Source of the DNA: Granulosicoccus sp045110475 | GTDB taxonomy: Bacteria; Pseudomonadota; Gammaproteobacteria; Granulosicoccales; Granulosicoccaceae | Assembly: GCA_045110475.1 (NCBI GenBank) | Contig: JBGCGC010000133.1 | Coordinates: 1-64,000, forward strand | Direction: 5' to 3' | Length of the DNA: 64,000 nucleotides | Shown here: positions 42,756 to 51,981 of the stretch, one piece after another | How positions within the stretch are numbered: position 1 is the first letter of the stretch | How the letters are laid out: each line of letters opens with the position of its first letter | Position numbers and translations under genes: made by a program | The notes under the pieces: model-generated | What the model was told of the DNA's origin: nothing | What the model saw: only the letters and a program-made list of their open reading frames with translations | Database searches by the model: none

Positions 42756-43481
42756 ATGAAATCTACCTTACCCGCACAGCACCTCCTGGGACAATACCTA
42801 TTGTTTGTTTTGACGGTGACCTGTCTCCTTACCCTGTTTCGCGCTGGATACGCGCTGTGGCAATTCCCGCTCGTCGAAGAGAGTGGTGCTCTGGTTGCCT
42901 TGTTTGTACAGGGTTTAAGGTTTGATCTTGCACTTGTTGGATTTGCCTGCCTGGTCCCGGTCGTGCTCGGGGCCTTGTTGTCCATGACTGATGTCACTCG
43001 CCCGATCGCCAGATACCTGATCGGTGTTTTTCTTTTCGGTGCCTTGGCGTTGATACTATTGCTAGAGATCATAACGCCGTGGTTTATCCTGACTTACCAG
43101 ATGCGACCCGACGTGGAATTGCTCCAGCACTCGGCAGGTGTCGCCGGTTCAGCGCTTGAACAGATTCTTAGCGTTCTGGTGGCCTACACATTTGTCGCTG
43201 TCATGCTGATCGTACCTGGCGTGCTTGTGCTTATCGCTTTCTGGTCACGAATGGAGATGCCTCGTTTCCTACGCTACCGTCTGACGGTGCCATCGGCCAC
43301 CATGACAGCGGTGCTGGGCGGGCTGCTTTGTCTGCTTGCAATCTGGTCCACGCCGGATCTTCGCAAGCCGGCTCTCGGGCCTGGAGATGCACTGATCAGC
43401 ACCAGCCAGACGGTTAATGATCTGGCGATGAATTCTGCTTACAAATTGCTGTACTCAGCGGCCTTGCCGTATTTGAACTAG
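42756..43481 (+). pseudogene. Membrane domain of an LTA-synthase-like phosphoglycerol transferase, catalytic domain missing
   Basis: The 241-residue protein contains five or so hydrophobic segments and then LRKPALGPGDALISTSQTVNDLAMNSAYKLLYS (shown in parts: RKPALGPGDAL, VNDLAMNSAYKLL). This matches the N-terminal part of sulfatase-type LTA synthase/phosphoglycerol transferases, including the extracytoplasmic linker. The extracytoplasmic sulfatase domain, about 350-400 residues with its metal-binding Thr/Glu, should follow, but the frame stops at a CTAG/TAG and the next gene begins 28 bases later. It is therefore a truncated remnant or a stand-alone membrane module. It lies about 100 bases after glgX. 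Confidence 0.65.
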
Positions 43482-43508
43482 AAAACCCATTTTAAAACGA
43501 GAGGGAGC

Positions 43509-43799
43509 ATGCCCAAAGCTTATTGGATAGCGCACGTTGATGTCACCGATGAAGCGCATTACCCCGAGTACCTGAAGGCCGGTGCACCGGTTTACAAAAA
43601 GTATAACGCTCGGTTTGTCGTCAGAGGTGGCCGACATCAGGCCATGGAAGGCGAGCAGCGGGCACGTCACGTTGTTATTGAATTCAAGGACTACGAAACA
43701 GCGATGGCCGCTTACAACAGCGAGGAATACCAGGCAGCGAGAGCACTGCGCAACCGTTTTGCCGAGTCAGAGTTTCTGATTGTGGAAGGCGTTGACTAG
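43509..43799 (+). CDS. DUF1330 family protein
   Basis: The 96-residue protein is a complete DUF1330 domain, a small dimeric alpha-beta barrel (ferredoxin-like): KAYWIAHVDVTDEAHYPEYL, RFVVRGGRHQAMEGEQRARH, VVIEFKDYETAMAAYNSEEY and FLIVEGVD. The biochemical function of the family is unknown. A GAGGGAG ribosome binding site precedes the ATG. Its TAG stop (43797-43799) is part of a perfect palindrome with CTAG ends. Confidence 0.9.
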   Translation: MPKAYWIAHVDVTDEAHYPEYLKAGAPVYKKYNARFVVRGGRHQAMEGEQRARHVVIEFKDYETAMAAYNSEEYQAARALRNRFAESEFLIVEGVD

Positions 43800-43853
43800 T
43801 GTAGTGTGACCTTCAAACGCTGTTTGAAGCGTTTGAAGGTCACACTACACTAG
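43796..43853. repeat. Perfect 25-bp-arm palindrome with CTAG ends
   Basis: CTAGTGTAGTGTGACCTTC continues AAACGC (43796-43820) and is repeated inverted without mismatch at 43829-43853 around an 8-base loop. A competing hairpin exists inside it: TTCAAAC (43812-43818) pairs with GTTTGAA (43822-43828). It supplies the stop of the DUF1330 gene and may end transcription, although no T-run follows. The sequence is unrelated to element families A and B. Confidence 0.9.
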
Positions 43854-43988
43854 ATACCGTCGCGACCCGAATTCCAGTCTTTCGTATCTCAGGCCTTCGC
43901 ATTTGATAGATGAATAAATAGCTATTGACGTAAAATGAGCTCTTCACATCGGCCATCTGGGCTTTTCTTGAAAAAGACTGGTAACAAC

Positions 43989-44879
43989 TCAACCGGTACA
44001 CGAAGTGTCATAGGTATAGGCCCGTACATAGTCAATCTGGAAGCTTGCCGGAAATTCAGTGCTTGCATCAGGCGATCCGGGCCACGTGCCACCAACGGCT
44101 AGATTGATCAGAAAGTGCACAGGTTGGGTAAAGTCGGCCGGTGTCGGGTGAGCCGCCCGCCATTTGCCGTTAAGGTACCAGTTAACTGATTTTTCGTTCC
44201 ACACAACACTGTAGACATTAAAAGTGTCGCTCAGCGAATTGTCTTCTGTGTGATCGTAAGGGTGCGAGGTGAGCGGGCCTGTCTGATTGGTGTGCAAGGT
44301 GGTGTGAAATACATTGGGCTGGTGACCGAGATGTTCCATGACATCAATCTCGGGTAGGACGGCAACACCCTCAGGCCAACGCTCAAAGCTGGGTAGTAGC
44401 CAGAAAGCCGACCAGAAACCCTGGCCCTCGGGTACTTGCGCGCGCACTTCAAAACGCCCGTGTTTCTGGGAGAACGATTTCTCGGTCGTCAGCACACCGG
44501 ATATATAGGGTTGTCCGGATACTTCACCACGCAGTGCGCGTGGAGTGGGCTGTGCCGTAATTGAGAGGACACCTTCAGTGACTGAAAAAGCGGACATCCC
44601 GTGCAACGAAGGGTCGATGTAGAACTGTTGCTCGTCATTGATGATGACATCACGGGGCCAGATATATTGGGTTCTCCAACGCCCTTGCGAGTCCGATGTT
44701 GCTGGTAATGCTTCATTCCACAGCGATAGATTGTCAAAAGGATCCTCGAAGCTTACCTGCCAGCAGCTGTCGTCAAGTGTCTCTGGGCCTTTGACGCTCT
44801 GCGCCGACGCCAACGAAACGCAAAGCATGGCAAGAACGGTGATTGTGGCTATGGGGTGTGAGCGTGACGGAGTTTTCAT
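43989..44879 (-). CDS. Secreted GH16 glucanase (laminarinase-like)
   Basis: The 296-residue protein starts at the Met at 44879 with a signal peptide (MKTPSRSHPIATITVLAM, then LASAQ). The GH16 core shows GRFEVRAQVPEGQGFWSAFW, LPEIDVMEHLG with the catalytic E-x-D-x-x-E, FHTTLHTNQTG, FNVYSVVWNEKSVNWYLNG and the end segment FQIDYVRAYTYD. It cleaves beta-1,3 or beta-1,3/1,4 glucan, or the polymer made by the neighbouring operon, in which it is the last gene. Such glycanases (compare ExoK) often trim the polymer during export. The upstream frame extension was excluded. Confidence 0.9.
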   Translation of the reverse strand: MKTPSRSHPIATITVLAMLCVSLASAQSVKGPETLDDSCWQVSFEDPFDNLSLWNEALPATSDSQGRWRTQYIWPRDVIINDEQQFYIDPSLHGMSAFSVTEGVLSITAQPTPRALRGEVSGQPYISGVLTTEKSFSQKHGRFEVRAQVPEGQGFWSAFWLLPSFERWPEGVAVLPEIDVMEHLGHQPNVFHTTLHTNQTGPLTSHPYDHTEDNSLSDTFNVYSVVWNEKSVNWYLNGKWRAAHPTPADFTQPVHFLINLAVGGTWPGSPDASTEFPASFQIDYVRAYTYDTSCTG

Positions 44880-44986
44880 AGACTGAGTATCGCCTGAAAC
44901 AACTGCATGTGCTGTCTGAAAGCTGTTACCAGCTGGATGTCTTTGCTTGTGGTGTTCAGCGACCGGCCGGCACGGTGTGTCGCAAG

Positions 44987-45997
44987 CTACTGCGGTGGGT
45001 GCTTTGAGTACCAGTTCCACGCATGTGTAATGCCATCGGTGATATCGACATGTACCGGATTCCACTGTAATTCCTGCATGGCCAATGAAGCATCTGCTAC
45101 CAACTCGGGAGGATCGCCCGCCCGCCTGTCCACTGCCTTGTAGGTGAGCTCCACACCCGTGACGGCACGGCATGCATCTATGACCTCGAGAACGGTATAC
45201 CCGCGGTTTATGCCAAGGTTGAATTGCTCTGCACCGTTATGAGGTTGGCGCAGCATTCGCTCGAAAGCCTTTATATGCGCACTGCAAAGATCGTTGACAT
45301 GGATGTAGTCCCGGATACAGGTGCCATCGCGCGTGTCAAAGTCGTCACCGAATACCATCAACGCAGTATCGGATGGATGACCTCCTGCCTTGACTCGCAG
45401 TGCTTCGAACAGAATGAGCGGCAACAGATGGGTTTCCGGATCGTGTCGCTCACCGATGCTGGCATCCTCGCTACAGCCCGCTGCGTTGAAATAACGCAGG
45501 GCAATGCTGCGTAAGCCGTACGCAACTGCATAGTCCTTGAGAATCTGTTCCACCATGAGCTTGGATTGCCCGTAGGGATTAATAGGGTTTTGCGGTGTTT
45601 TCTCTGTAATGGGTAGATTTGCCGGAACACCATAGGTGGCACATGTTGATGAAAAGACCAGTTTGTTCACGTTATGCCGGAGCATACTGTCCAACAGGTT
45701 CTGTGTGCCAGCCACGTTATTGTGATAGTACATGGACGGCTCAGTGACTGATTCACCCACGTAAGCGAGTGCGGCGAAATGCATCACCGCGTCTATGGAA
45801 TGAGCGGTAAATACATTGTCCAGACTGAAACTATCATGCAGATCTCCTTCGATGAGAGTGCCGGCTACGACGGCATCTGCGTTGCCTCGTTTGAGGTTGT
45901 CATAGACAACGACTTTGTATCCCTGCTGGTCAAGCAGTCGCACCATGTGCGAGCCAATGTAGCCAGCGCCACCTGTAACGAGTATGGATTTTGACAC
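44987..45997 (-). CDS. galE: UDP-glucose 4-epimerase
   Basis: GalE interconverts UDP-glucose and UDP-galactose, supplying galactose to the polysaccharide. The 336-residue protein has LVTGGAGYIGSHMVRLL, HFAALAYVGESVTEP, SSTCATYG, NPYGQSK (catalytic Tyr-x3-Lys), LRYFNAAGC and DGTCIRDYIHV. The start is GTG with GGAGATATC upstream. It follows the polymerase gene by nine bases in the exopolysaccharide operon. Confidence 0.94.
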   Translation of the reverse strand: MSKSILVTGGAGYIGSHMVRLLDQQGYKVVVYDNLKRGNADAVVAGTLIEGDLHDSFSLDNVFTAHSIDAVMHFAALAYVGESVTEPSMYYHNNVAGTQNLLDSMLRHNVNKLVFSSTCATYGVPANLPITEKTPQNPINPYGQSKLMVEQILKDYAVAYGLRSIALRYFNAAGCSEDASIGERHDPETHLLPLILFEALRVKAGGHPSDTALMVFGDDFDTRDGTCIRDYIHVNDLCSAHIKAFERMLRQPHNGAEQFNLGINRGYTVLEVIDACRAVTGVELTYKAVDRRAGDPPELVADASLAMQELQWNPVHVDITDGITHAWNWYSKHPPQ

Positions 45998-46006
45998 GAT
46001 ATCTCC

Positions 46007-47485
46007 TCAGCCGGCTTTTTTGTGCCGACGATTTTTCGTCTGGGACGTATCATTTTTCGATCCACCCGCGTCTTTATCAGGTTCTGAATCTGCGGATTCC
46101 GCATTGACAATCCTGAGTTGCGAGCGACTCTTGACGCGTTCTTTCATGGTCAGTTTATGTTCTTTGCGTTCTCTTGATTCTCGCAGCCTGGTGGCATCAG
46201 CAGGCAATAGGTTTGACCCTGTCTGTGTTCCCATCACTGATACTTGTTGCAACATGCTTATGGGCAGTGCTATGAAAAAAATCCAGTACAGCTCACGGTT
46301 GTTCAATAGTCTGGCTTCGGAATAATTGCTGACCAGTAGAGCTACCACAAAACCGAGGACAAACAACACACCCGGCTGTTGCCGTTGATACTGACAGTAA
46401 ATGATTTCTATCAGTTGTTGCATAATCATTAGCAGAGCAAGAATCGTCAGGGGCAGTCCGATTTCAGAGGCTATCTGGAGCAGACCATTATGCGCGTGGA
46501 AAACCGTCCATGAAAAATCTGTTAGCGATTGCTGTATCCGCAGGCTCTCTGCTGTCGGAAACCAGATGGTACCGTAGCCATAACCGGTCAGAGGACGATT
46601 GAGAATCAGTTGCCATGTTTGTGACCAGACCTCAGCACGCCCGGTGAGATCACCGGATCGACCAATCAATTCAGCGGTATCGATAAAAACGAAGGCAACG
46701 CCGACGATACCGGCAACCAGCAGGCCCAGAAACAACATGGCGACAATACTCAATCGCAGACTGAAAGCCGCATGCAAGTACAGCATGACCAGACTGGCAG
46801 AGAGCAATGCCAGCAACGAGGTGGCAGATACGCTGTAGTAAAGGCAAACGATTGAGAGGCACGCGATACTGGCGTAGATCAGGCGTTGTGGTGTCGAGAT
46901 CTTCCAGAAAAAAAGACTGGTGGTTAAAAGAAACGTAATGGCGGCCCAGAATCCCAGTGTATTTTTCGAGGCTAGAACACCTGACCAGACAAGTCGGCCC
47001 TGATAGTCTTCCAGCCCCAGTGCTGGCATTCCCAGAGCTGCCGTGATACTGGCAAACATGATGAATCCCAACACCAACGCACTGGTTTGCAATATCCGGC
47101 TCAGGGGCAGACTCAAGCCAAGGTACAAGGCGATAAGGGTGGTTCCAACCAGATGTATGGCGCGTTCTGTGGTGAGTGCTGAATCGACCGACCAGACAAC
47201 TGAGAAAGCAGTGCCCGCGAGCAAGCAAGTTAATAGCAGTCGGTAACGTACCAGCCATGTAAGCCAGTTCAAGCCGAATGAGGTGAGAAGCCCAACGGCT
47301 GCCAGAGCGTACATCATCAACCACACCATGGTAATCACGGTAACCAGTGTTCCGCTGGCGAAGGGGCCGCGAAATGCCAGTGACAAAGTGAAGCTTGATC
47401 CCTGAAGTAATGTCAGCACCAGCAGAGCTGTGGCGAACAGCGGTGCCTTATAGCTACTGTAATAGGTTGATACCATGGGGTTCAT
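46007..47485 (-). CDS. O-antigen ligase/polymerase-family membrane protein (Wzy/WaaL)
   Basis: The protein of about 492 residues has about eleven hydrophobic segments and the characteristic periplasmic loop of the Wzy/WaaL ligase domain (GRAEVWSQTWQLILNRPLTG, YGYGTIWFP, FHAHNGLLQIASEIG), with the conserved His-Asn in HAHN. It polymerises or ligates lipid-linked repeat units at the periplasmic face. Position between GT genes and galE favours a Wzy polymerase. The Met at 47485 is chosen; the open frame reaches back to a TTG at 47578. The C-terminal 65 residues are basic and unusual (KNRRHKKAG end). Confidence 0.85.
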   Translation of the reverse strand: MNPMVSTYYSSYKAPLFATALLVLTLLQGSSFTLSLAFRGPFASGTLVTVITMVWLMMYALAAVGLLTSFGLNWLTWLVRYRLLLTCLLAGTAFSVVWSVDSALTTERAIHLVGTTLIALYLGLSLPLSRILQTSALVLGFIMFASITAALGMPALGLEDYQGRLVWSGVLASKNTLGFWAAITFLLTTSLFFWKISTPQRLIYASIACLSIVCLYYSVSATSLLALLSASLVMLYLHAAFSLRLSIVAMLFLGLLVAGIVGVAFVFIDTAELIGRSGDLTGRAEVWSQTWQLILNRPLTGYGYGTIWFPTAESLRIQQSLTDFSWTVFHAHNGLLQIASEIGLPLTILALLMIMQQLIEIIYCQYQRQQPGVLFVLGFVVALLVSNYSEARLLNNRELYWIFFIALPISMLQQVSVMGTQTGSNLLPADATRLRESRERKEHKLTMKERVKSRSQLRIVNAESADSEPDKDAGGSKNDTSQTKNRRHKKAG

Positions 47486-47612
47486 TGCGATACCCGGGCG
47501 CAACGGCTGTTTGCGATCACTGGCAGGCACTCGTCCCAAAGACTGGTTAAACCGGGCAAACGATGTGTCAGGTGACAAACTGCCGTGTTGTTATCGAACC
47601 GTTTCATGCAAG

Positions 47613-48560
47613 TTATCCCGATCCCCGGACCTGATCCAGTGTTGCGCCTTTCATACGCACATACTGATCCACCAACCTGCGATACAGTCGGGGTGCCAGA
47701 TTCTGGATGGTTTGTCTGAGTATTCCGGGTACACTAATGGCGCCAAGGCGATTTGCCTTCCACAATAATCCAAAGCTTTGAAAAGGCGCGCTGCGGGCAA
47801 GGCTGACGCTTTCTACCCGCGCCTGATAACCGGCCCATGCCTGTTTGGACATGAATTTCTTTTGTGTAGCCATCCACGCGAAGAAGTTTGTGTACTTGTC
47901 GGAGGTGCCAGCGTAGATGGGCAACTGTGATAGTGCGTCCTCACTGATCGCATCTGCGTAATGTGTGCAAGGTGTGGGTAACATACAGAAGGCGACACCG
48001 GTTTGCCAGCAATCGATAGCAAACTGGTCATTGTCGCCGTATGTTACGTTCTCATCCCAATGTACCTTGTCTCCGAGCGATCGAGGTATCACCATTGTGC
48101 TGGTTTGGATGAAACCCCCGTGAACGTAAAGAAAGTCGTAAATGGATTCTTCCGGGCTTAGCGGTCGGTCGGGTTTTACCCAGTATTTACCCACTCCACG
48201 ATCAACGATGATCTGGCCATAGACCAGAACATCACCTTGTTCTGCAAGGAGGTCGTTGACTGCAGTAAGAAACTCCGGATACCAGTGATCATCCGAATCG
48301 AGGAAGGCGATGTAGCTGCCGTCAGCCAATCTCATGCCATGGTTACGAGCAGCCGCAGGACCTGCATTGGCCTGACTGACAACCCGCAAACGTGAATCGT
48401 CGACCGCGTCGAGAACTGCCAGCGTGGTATCGCTGGAGCCATCATCAACAACGATGATCTCGAAATCTGAAAACGTTTGAGCAAAGCACGAGTCGAGCGT
48501 ATCGAGAATCGAGTCTGCGCGGTTGAACGTGGGAATGATCACTGAAAAACGCGGTGACAT
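47613..48560 (-). CDS. Family 2 glycosyltransferase
   Basis: A GT2 enzyme of about 315 residues starting at MSPRFSVIIPTFNRADSILD, with FEIIVVDDGSSDTT, the PAAARNHGMRLADGSYIAFLDSDD region (nucleotide and metal binding, DxD), and GDNDQFAIDCW near the acceptor site. It adds one sugar to the lipid-linked exopolysaccharide repeat in the cytoplasm. The start overlaps the upstream GT2 stop (TGATG). Sugar specificity cannot be read. Confidence 0.9.
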   Translation of the reverse strand: MSPRFSVIIPTFNRADSILDTLDSCFAQTFSDFEIIVVDDGSSDTTLAVLDAVDDSRLRVVSQANAGPAAARNHGMRLADGSYIAFLDSDDHWYPEFLTAVNDLLAEQGDVLVYGQIIVDRGVGKYWVKPDRPLSPEESIYDFLYVHGGFIQTSTMVIPRSLGDKVHWDENVTYGDNDQFAIDCWQTGVAFCMLPTPCTHYADAISEDALSQLPIYAGTSDKYTNFFAWMATQKKFMSKQAWAGYQARVESVSLARSAPFQSFGLLWKANRLGAISVPGILRQTIQNLAPRLYRRLVDQYVRMKGATLDQVRGSG

Positions 48561-49471
48561 CAGTACGTTTCTCCTCGTGTGACCGTTTGACCCAGATGTG
48601 CGGTCAGTTTGCCCATGAACTTCCATCGTAGCAACTGAGCGGAGCGACGATAGTCTGGTAGAGCGATACTTGTCACAGTCAGTGCACCCGCAACGCTTGC
48701 CAATGCACAGGTTTTGGCAACTCGGATAACTGACGCCAACCAGCCCGGTTGCATATGTTGCATAACGCGAACTCGGGAATTGTGGATGTTGATCACACGC
48801 TGTCGTAGCCAGTCGGGCTCTAACCGCGCTTGGGGAACAGGTTCGTGAACGATCGCATTGGCAGCCCAGCGCATGCTGTGCCCGTCGTGTCCAAGTCGGG
48901 TAAAGAACGCCAGATCTTCGCTACCGGTATGTGCAAATGCTTCGTAAAAAAAAACCGGCGAATACTGTTCAAGGATGTCGGCCTTGATCAGGAAATTACC
49001 ACCAGCCTGCAATTGACAGGCACTGCCGTCAGGCAAGTCCATATCAGCGCCGTAGTAAGGATTTTCGTGCAGTTCAGGGTCGGCATAATCCGGGAACACC
49101 GGGCGTGTTGGGCCGCCGACCAGATCAGCGTTGTACAGCGCCTGTACGCGTAAAAGTTCTGCCAGCCATTGTGGCTCTGGCCATTCGTCGTCGTCGAGGA
49201 AGGCTACCATATCGGGTTGTCTGGCGAGCGCCGCAAGAGCAACGGCATTACGTACTGCCGATATACCGGAGGTCGTCTGGAGCAAGGTGTTGACCGTGAA
49301 GGGGTAGTCATCAGGTAGGTTCTGACAGACTTTCAGGCCTTCTTCTGCGGCGTCGTTGTCGGCGACGACTATCTCAAGCGAATCCACGCCATCGAGCAAA
49401 GGCAGTGTCTCGAGCAGTTTTAGCAGACCGTCGGGTCGGCGGTAGGTACAAATGCCAAGTACGATCTTCAC
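48560..49471 (-). CDS. Family 2 glycosyltransferase
   Basis: A 303-residue GT2 enzyme: MKIVLGICTYRRPDGLLKLL, EIVVADNDAAEEG, GISAVRNAVALAAL, MVAFLDDDEWPEPQWLAELL with the DxD-type DDDE, and HTGSEDLAFFTRLG in the acceptor region. It is closest in layout to rhamnosyl- or galactosyl-type GT2 enzymes of exopolysaccharide loci. Start and stop overlap both neighbours in the operon by a few bases. Confidence 0.9.
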   Translation of the reverse strand: MKIVLGICTYRRPDGLLKLLETLPLLDGVDSLEIVVADNDAAEEGLKVCQNLPDDYPFTVNTLLQTTSGISAVRNAVALAALARQPDMVAFLDDDEWPEPQWLAELLRVQALYNADLVGGPTRPVFPDYADPELHENPYYGADMDLPDGSACQLQAGGNFLIKADILEQYSPVFFYEAFAHTGSEDLAFFTRLGHDGHSMRWAANAIVHEPVPQARLEPDWLRQRVINIHNSRVRVMQHMQPGWLASVIRVAKTCALASVAGALTVTSIALPDYRRSAQLLRWKFMGKLTAHLGQTVTRGETY

Positions 49472-50850
49472 AATGGGCTCTTTTGTATCGTGCTTTTCGT
49501 GACCGTTTGCGTTAGATCTGTACCGCTGCTCCCCGTCGGCTGAGCCTTCAATCGGCTGTAAAGTGTGTGTGTCAGATAAAGGGCCATGAAAACCTCGGCA
49601 GCCAGGATACCGAGCAGCGTGGTTTCGGGCTTGTACAAATACAGGGTGGCACTGACCAGCACACCACTGATCAAGGCACCGTAGATGCTGGCCATCGCAA
49701 GTACACGGAAATCACGCATCGCCTGAAGGGCAGCAGCTGGTGCGTTGTAGCTGGCTGCGAATACCGTAATGATTGCCCAAAGCCCTACGATGAGTGCCAT
49801 GGGTTTATCGGCGTATTGTTCGGCGTACAAAAAAGCGTGTATCCATGGCCAGCCAAGCCACAGACACAAACCTAGCGCCAGGACGGCAGCAACCATGGCA
49901 ATACTGGTGATTCTTATTTGATGCCTGACAGCCATTTGACGAGATTTGGACAAATCCACGGCCAGCTCAGGTTTGACCATGTTCTGCCAGGTAAGCAGTG
50001 CAACACGAACAGGACCAAAAAGTACAAAGCCTGCCGCGAGTGGCGCGTACGCGTATGGACCACTCGTCGAGGTTATGATGACGCTGTGCGCCTGAGCCAG
50101 AAACAAGGTGGTTAGCGAGCCGATAAGCGCCCATCGTGACTGCTTCCAGACGTGCGAATAACTGCTGATTCGTGCAAACAGTAGCCAGCGTCTGCCTAAA
50201 CCATGCAGTCGCAATCGCTCCAGCAGCATGGCGCACAAGTTAGCTGCTGCCAATGCCATCAAAACGTTGCCGATGGACAGGGTGTCGGTCATGAAGAACA
50301 AAGCTGCAACGATGATGATGCCGGACGTAACATAGGTTGCGTCACCTGATGCTGTTATCAGTGGTCTCATGCGTGCGTAACCGGCACTGCGGCTATAGTG
50401 TCTGGCGGAGTAGATGGCGACAAATGTTGTTACACCAATACCGACCTCAACCGGCAAATCAGTGGCGATAACGTACGCCAGACCCGAGAGAAATAATAGG
50501 CAGAACAAAAGAAGGTTCAGCGTGCTGAACATTGCCTCTTGTTGGTGTCTGTCTTGCTCATTTTCAATGATGGGTGTGTACACGGTCAGTGGTGTAGAGA
50601 TCAGCGCATTGTTGATCGCAGAGGCAAACATGGCCATGACAAAGGCGAATGCAAACACACCGTATTCGTAAGGCGTTACCAGACGCAACAGCAGTAGATT
50701 GAGTACAAAGTGAAAGCCGCTGACCATAGCTTGTGCGCCCACTGACAGAGCAAGCCTGGAGGTGATCAGTTTGATAGCTTTGTCTAGTGGGGAAGATGAT
50801 ACAAGGCTGTCAGAGACGACAACAGAATCCTTTTCGTTGTTGCTGCTCAT
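49468..50850 (-). CDS. Wzx-like polysaccharide flippase
   Basis: A protein of about 460 residues with twelve or more hydrophobic segments and no soluble domain, of the MATE/PST polysaccharide transporter type (ITSRLALSVGAQAMVSGF, FVLNLLLLRLVTPYEYGVFA, LAAGFVLFGPVRVALLTWQN). It moves the undecaprenyl-linked repeat unit across the inner membrane. The ATG at 50850 follows a GTG and has CTGGTG upstream; the stop overlaps the next gene by four bases. Confidence 0.88.
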   Translation of the reverse strand: MSSNNEKDSVVVSDSLVSSSPLDKAIKLITSRLALSVGAQAMVSGFHFVLNLLLLRLVTPYEYGVFAFAFVMAMFASAINNALISTPLTVYTPIIENEQDRHQQEAMFSTLNLLLFCLLFLSGLAYVIATDLPVEVGIGVTTFVAIYSARHYSRSAGYARMRPLITASGDATYVTSGIIIVAALFFMTDTLSIGNVLMALAAANLCAMLLERLRLHGLGRRWLLFARISSYSHVWKQSRWALIGSLTTLFLAQAHSVIITSTSGPYAYAPLAAGFVLFGPVRVALLTWQNMVKPELAVDLSKSRQMAVRHQIRITSIAMVAAVLALGLCLWLGWPWIHAFLYAEQYADKPMALIVGLWAIITVFAASYNAPAAALQAMRDFRVLAMASIYGALISGVLVSATLYLYKPETTLLGILAAEVFMALYLTHTLYSRLKAQPTGSSGTDLTQTVTKSTIQKSPL

Positions 50851-50859
50851 CACCAGTAT

Positions 50860-51648
50860 TCAGCGTTGTTTGTTCGAGCGCTGCAAACCGAGGCCATTTC
50901 GCAGAAGAATGGCCAACAGAATGACAGGCTCGACAAAATAGCGAAACGCAAACCGACGTGGATTTTCCAGCAAACGAAAACTCCATTCCAGCCCGAGACG
51001 CCCCATCCATCGTGGAGGGGTTTTTACATGCCCGGCAACGTATTCCATACACGCACCACACGTAAAGACGATGGGTGCATTGATAAGGTGGCGATGTGCC
51101 GCCAGCCATGCTTCTTGTTTGGGGGCGCCAAAGCCTATGAGTAACAGTTGGGTGTTGGCCGAATTTATAGCGTCGACAACGGCCAGGCTTTCGTTGCCTT
51201 GTGGGGTAAGATCGAAATATCCATCGTGGCCCTTGATATCGATATCGGGGTTTGCGCTGCGTATCCGATTGAGCGCAACTTCCTGCACCGAATGATGTTG
51301 ACCGACATGAAATACGGTCCATTGTTGCTGTTCCGCGAGTTGCATCAGCGGCATGATGAAATCAACGTAAGTGAGCCGGTGATCGCGATTGACCGGTAAT
51401 CGACATAATTTCATCAGCCATATCAGAGGCATGCCATCGACAAGAACGGTGGTGTTTTCGTAGTGCTTGCGAAGTTCCGCCGATGTGAAATAGCTGTAGA
51501 GCGAGTGCAGGTTGTGATACAGGACAGTTCGCTTTTCCTTCGCAGCGATACTTTGGCTGGCCAGCAGCAGGTAGTCCTGCAGGGTTCCGGGGTGCGCAAA
51601 AAAACCAAGAAGCTCGTGTCGTTCAGGAATCGTTGCTAGGGTGTCCAT
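50860..51648 (-). CDS. WecG/TagA/CpsF-family glycosyltransferase (GT26)
   Basis: A 262-residue GT26 enzyme with VLVDGMPLIWLMKL, LTYVDFIMPLMQLAE, QLLLIGFGAPKQEAWLAAHR, VFTCGACMEYVAGHVKTPPR and WMGRLGLEWSFRLLENPRRF, the full family signature. Members transfer an N-acetylmannosamine-type or glucuronic-type residue to a lipid-linked first sugar. It should act as the second enzyme after the priming transferase. It is nine bases from the Wzx gene. Confidence 0.93.
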   Translation of the reverse strand: MDTLATIPERHELLGFFAHPGTLQDYLLLASQSIAAKEKRTVLYHNLHSLYSYFTSAELRKHYENTTVLVDGMPLIWLMKLCRLPVNRDHRLTYVDFIMPLMQLAEQQQWTVFHVGQHHSVQEVALNRIRSANPDIDIKGHDGYFDLTPQGNESLAVVDAINSANTQLLLIGFGAPKQEAWLAAHRHLINAPIVFTCGACMEYVAGHVKTPPRWMGRLGLEWSFRLLENPRRFAFRYFVEPVILLAILLRNGLGLQRSNKQR

Positions 51649-51981
51649 GGTGCGCTCTTACTGCTCCGGTCCTCGTGAGAAAGAGGTAGGGCTGTGATAG
51701 TACTCTTTGAAGGTGATATCGGCTGCGGCATACTGAATCTGCAGGTAGGCTGGGTGTCAGCAAGCAGAACTCGAGGTTTTGGCTATTGTGCACTGACTGT
51801 TCGATGGAAACTGACGTGATGGATGCTGCCAGTTTGTGAATCGCAACAAGCCAGTAGGCTTATGACAGCATAGGATACTGCGTGTGGCGGAGCAATCACG
51901 CCGTGACCTGAAAGCCCCGCCTGGTCGCGTTTGAAGGCGTTTGCCTGCGGGCTGGGGCGTCGACTGTGAGTAATTGGTTTG
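51649..51981. other. 333-bp spacer in the exopolysaccharide operon
   Basis: No gene was recognised here on either strand. Compared with the overlapping genes around it, the gap is long and may contain an internal promoter for the downstream GT26-wzx-GT-wzy block. No clear hairpin terminator was found. Confidence 0.4.

Noticed and set aside
44880..45174. N-terminal 98-residue extension of the GH16 gene
   Set aside because: It overlaps galE out of frame and precedes a clear signal peptide at 44879, so it is not translated as part of the enzyme.
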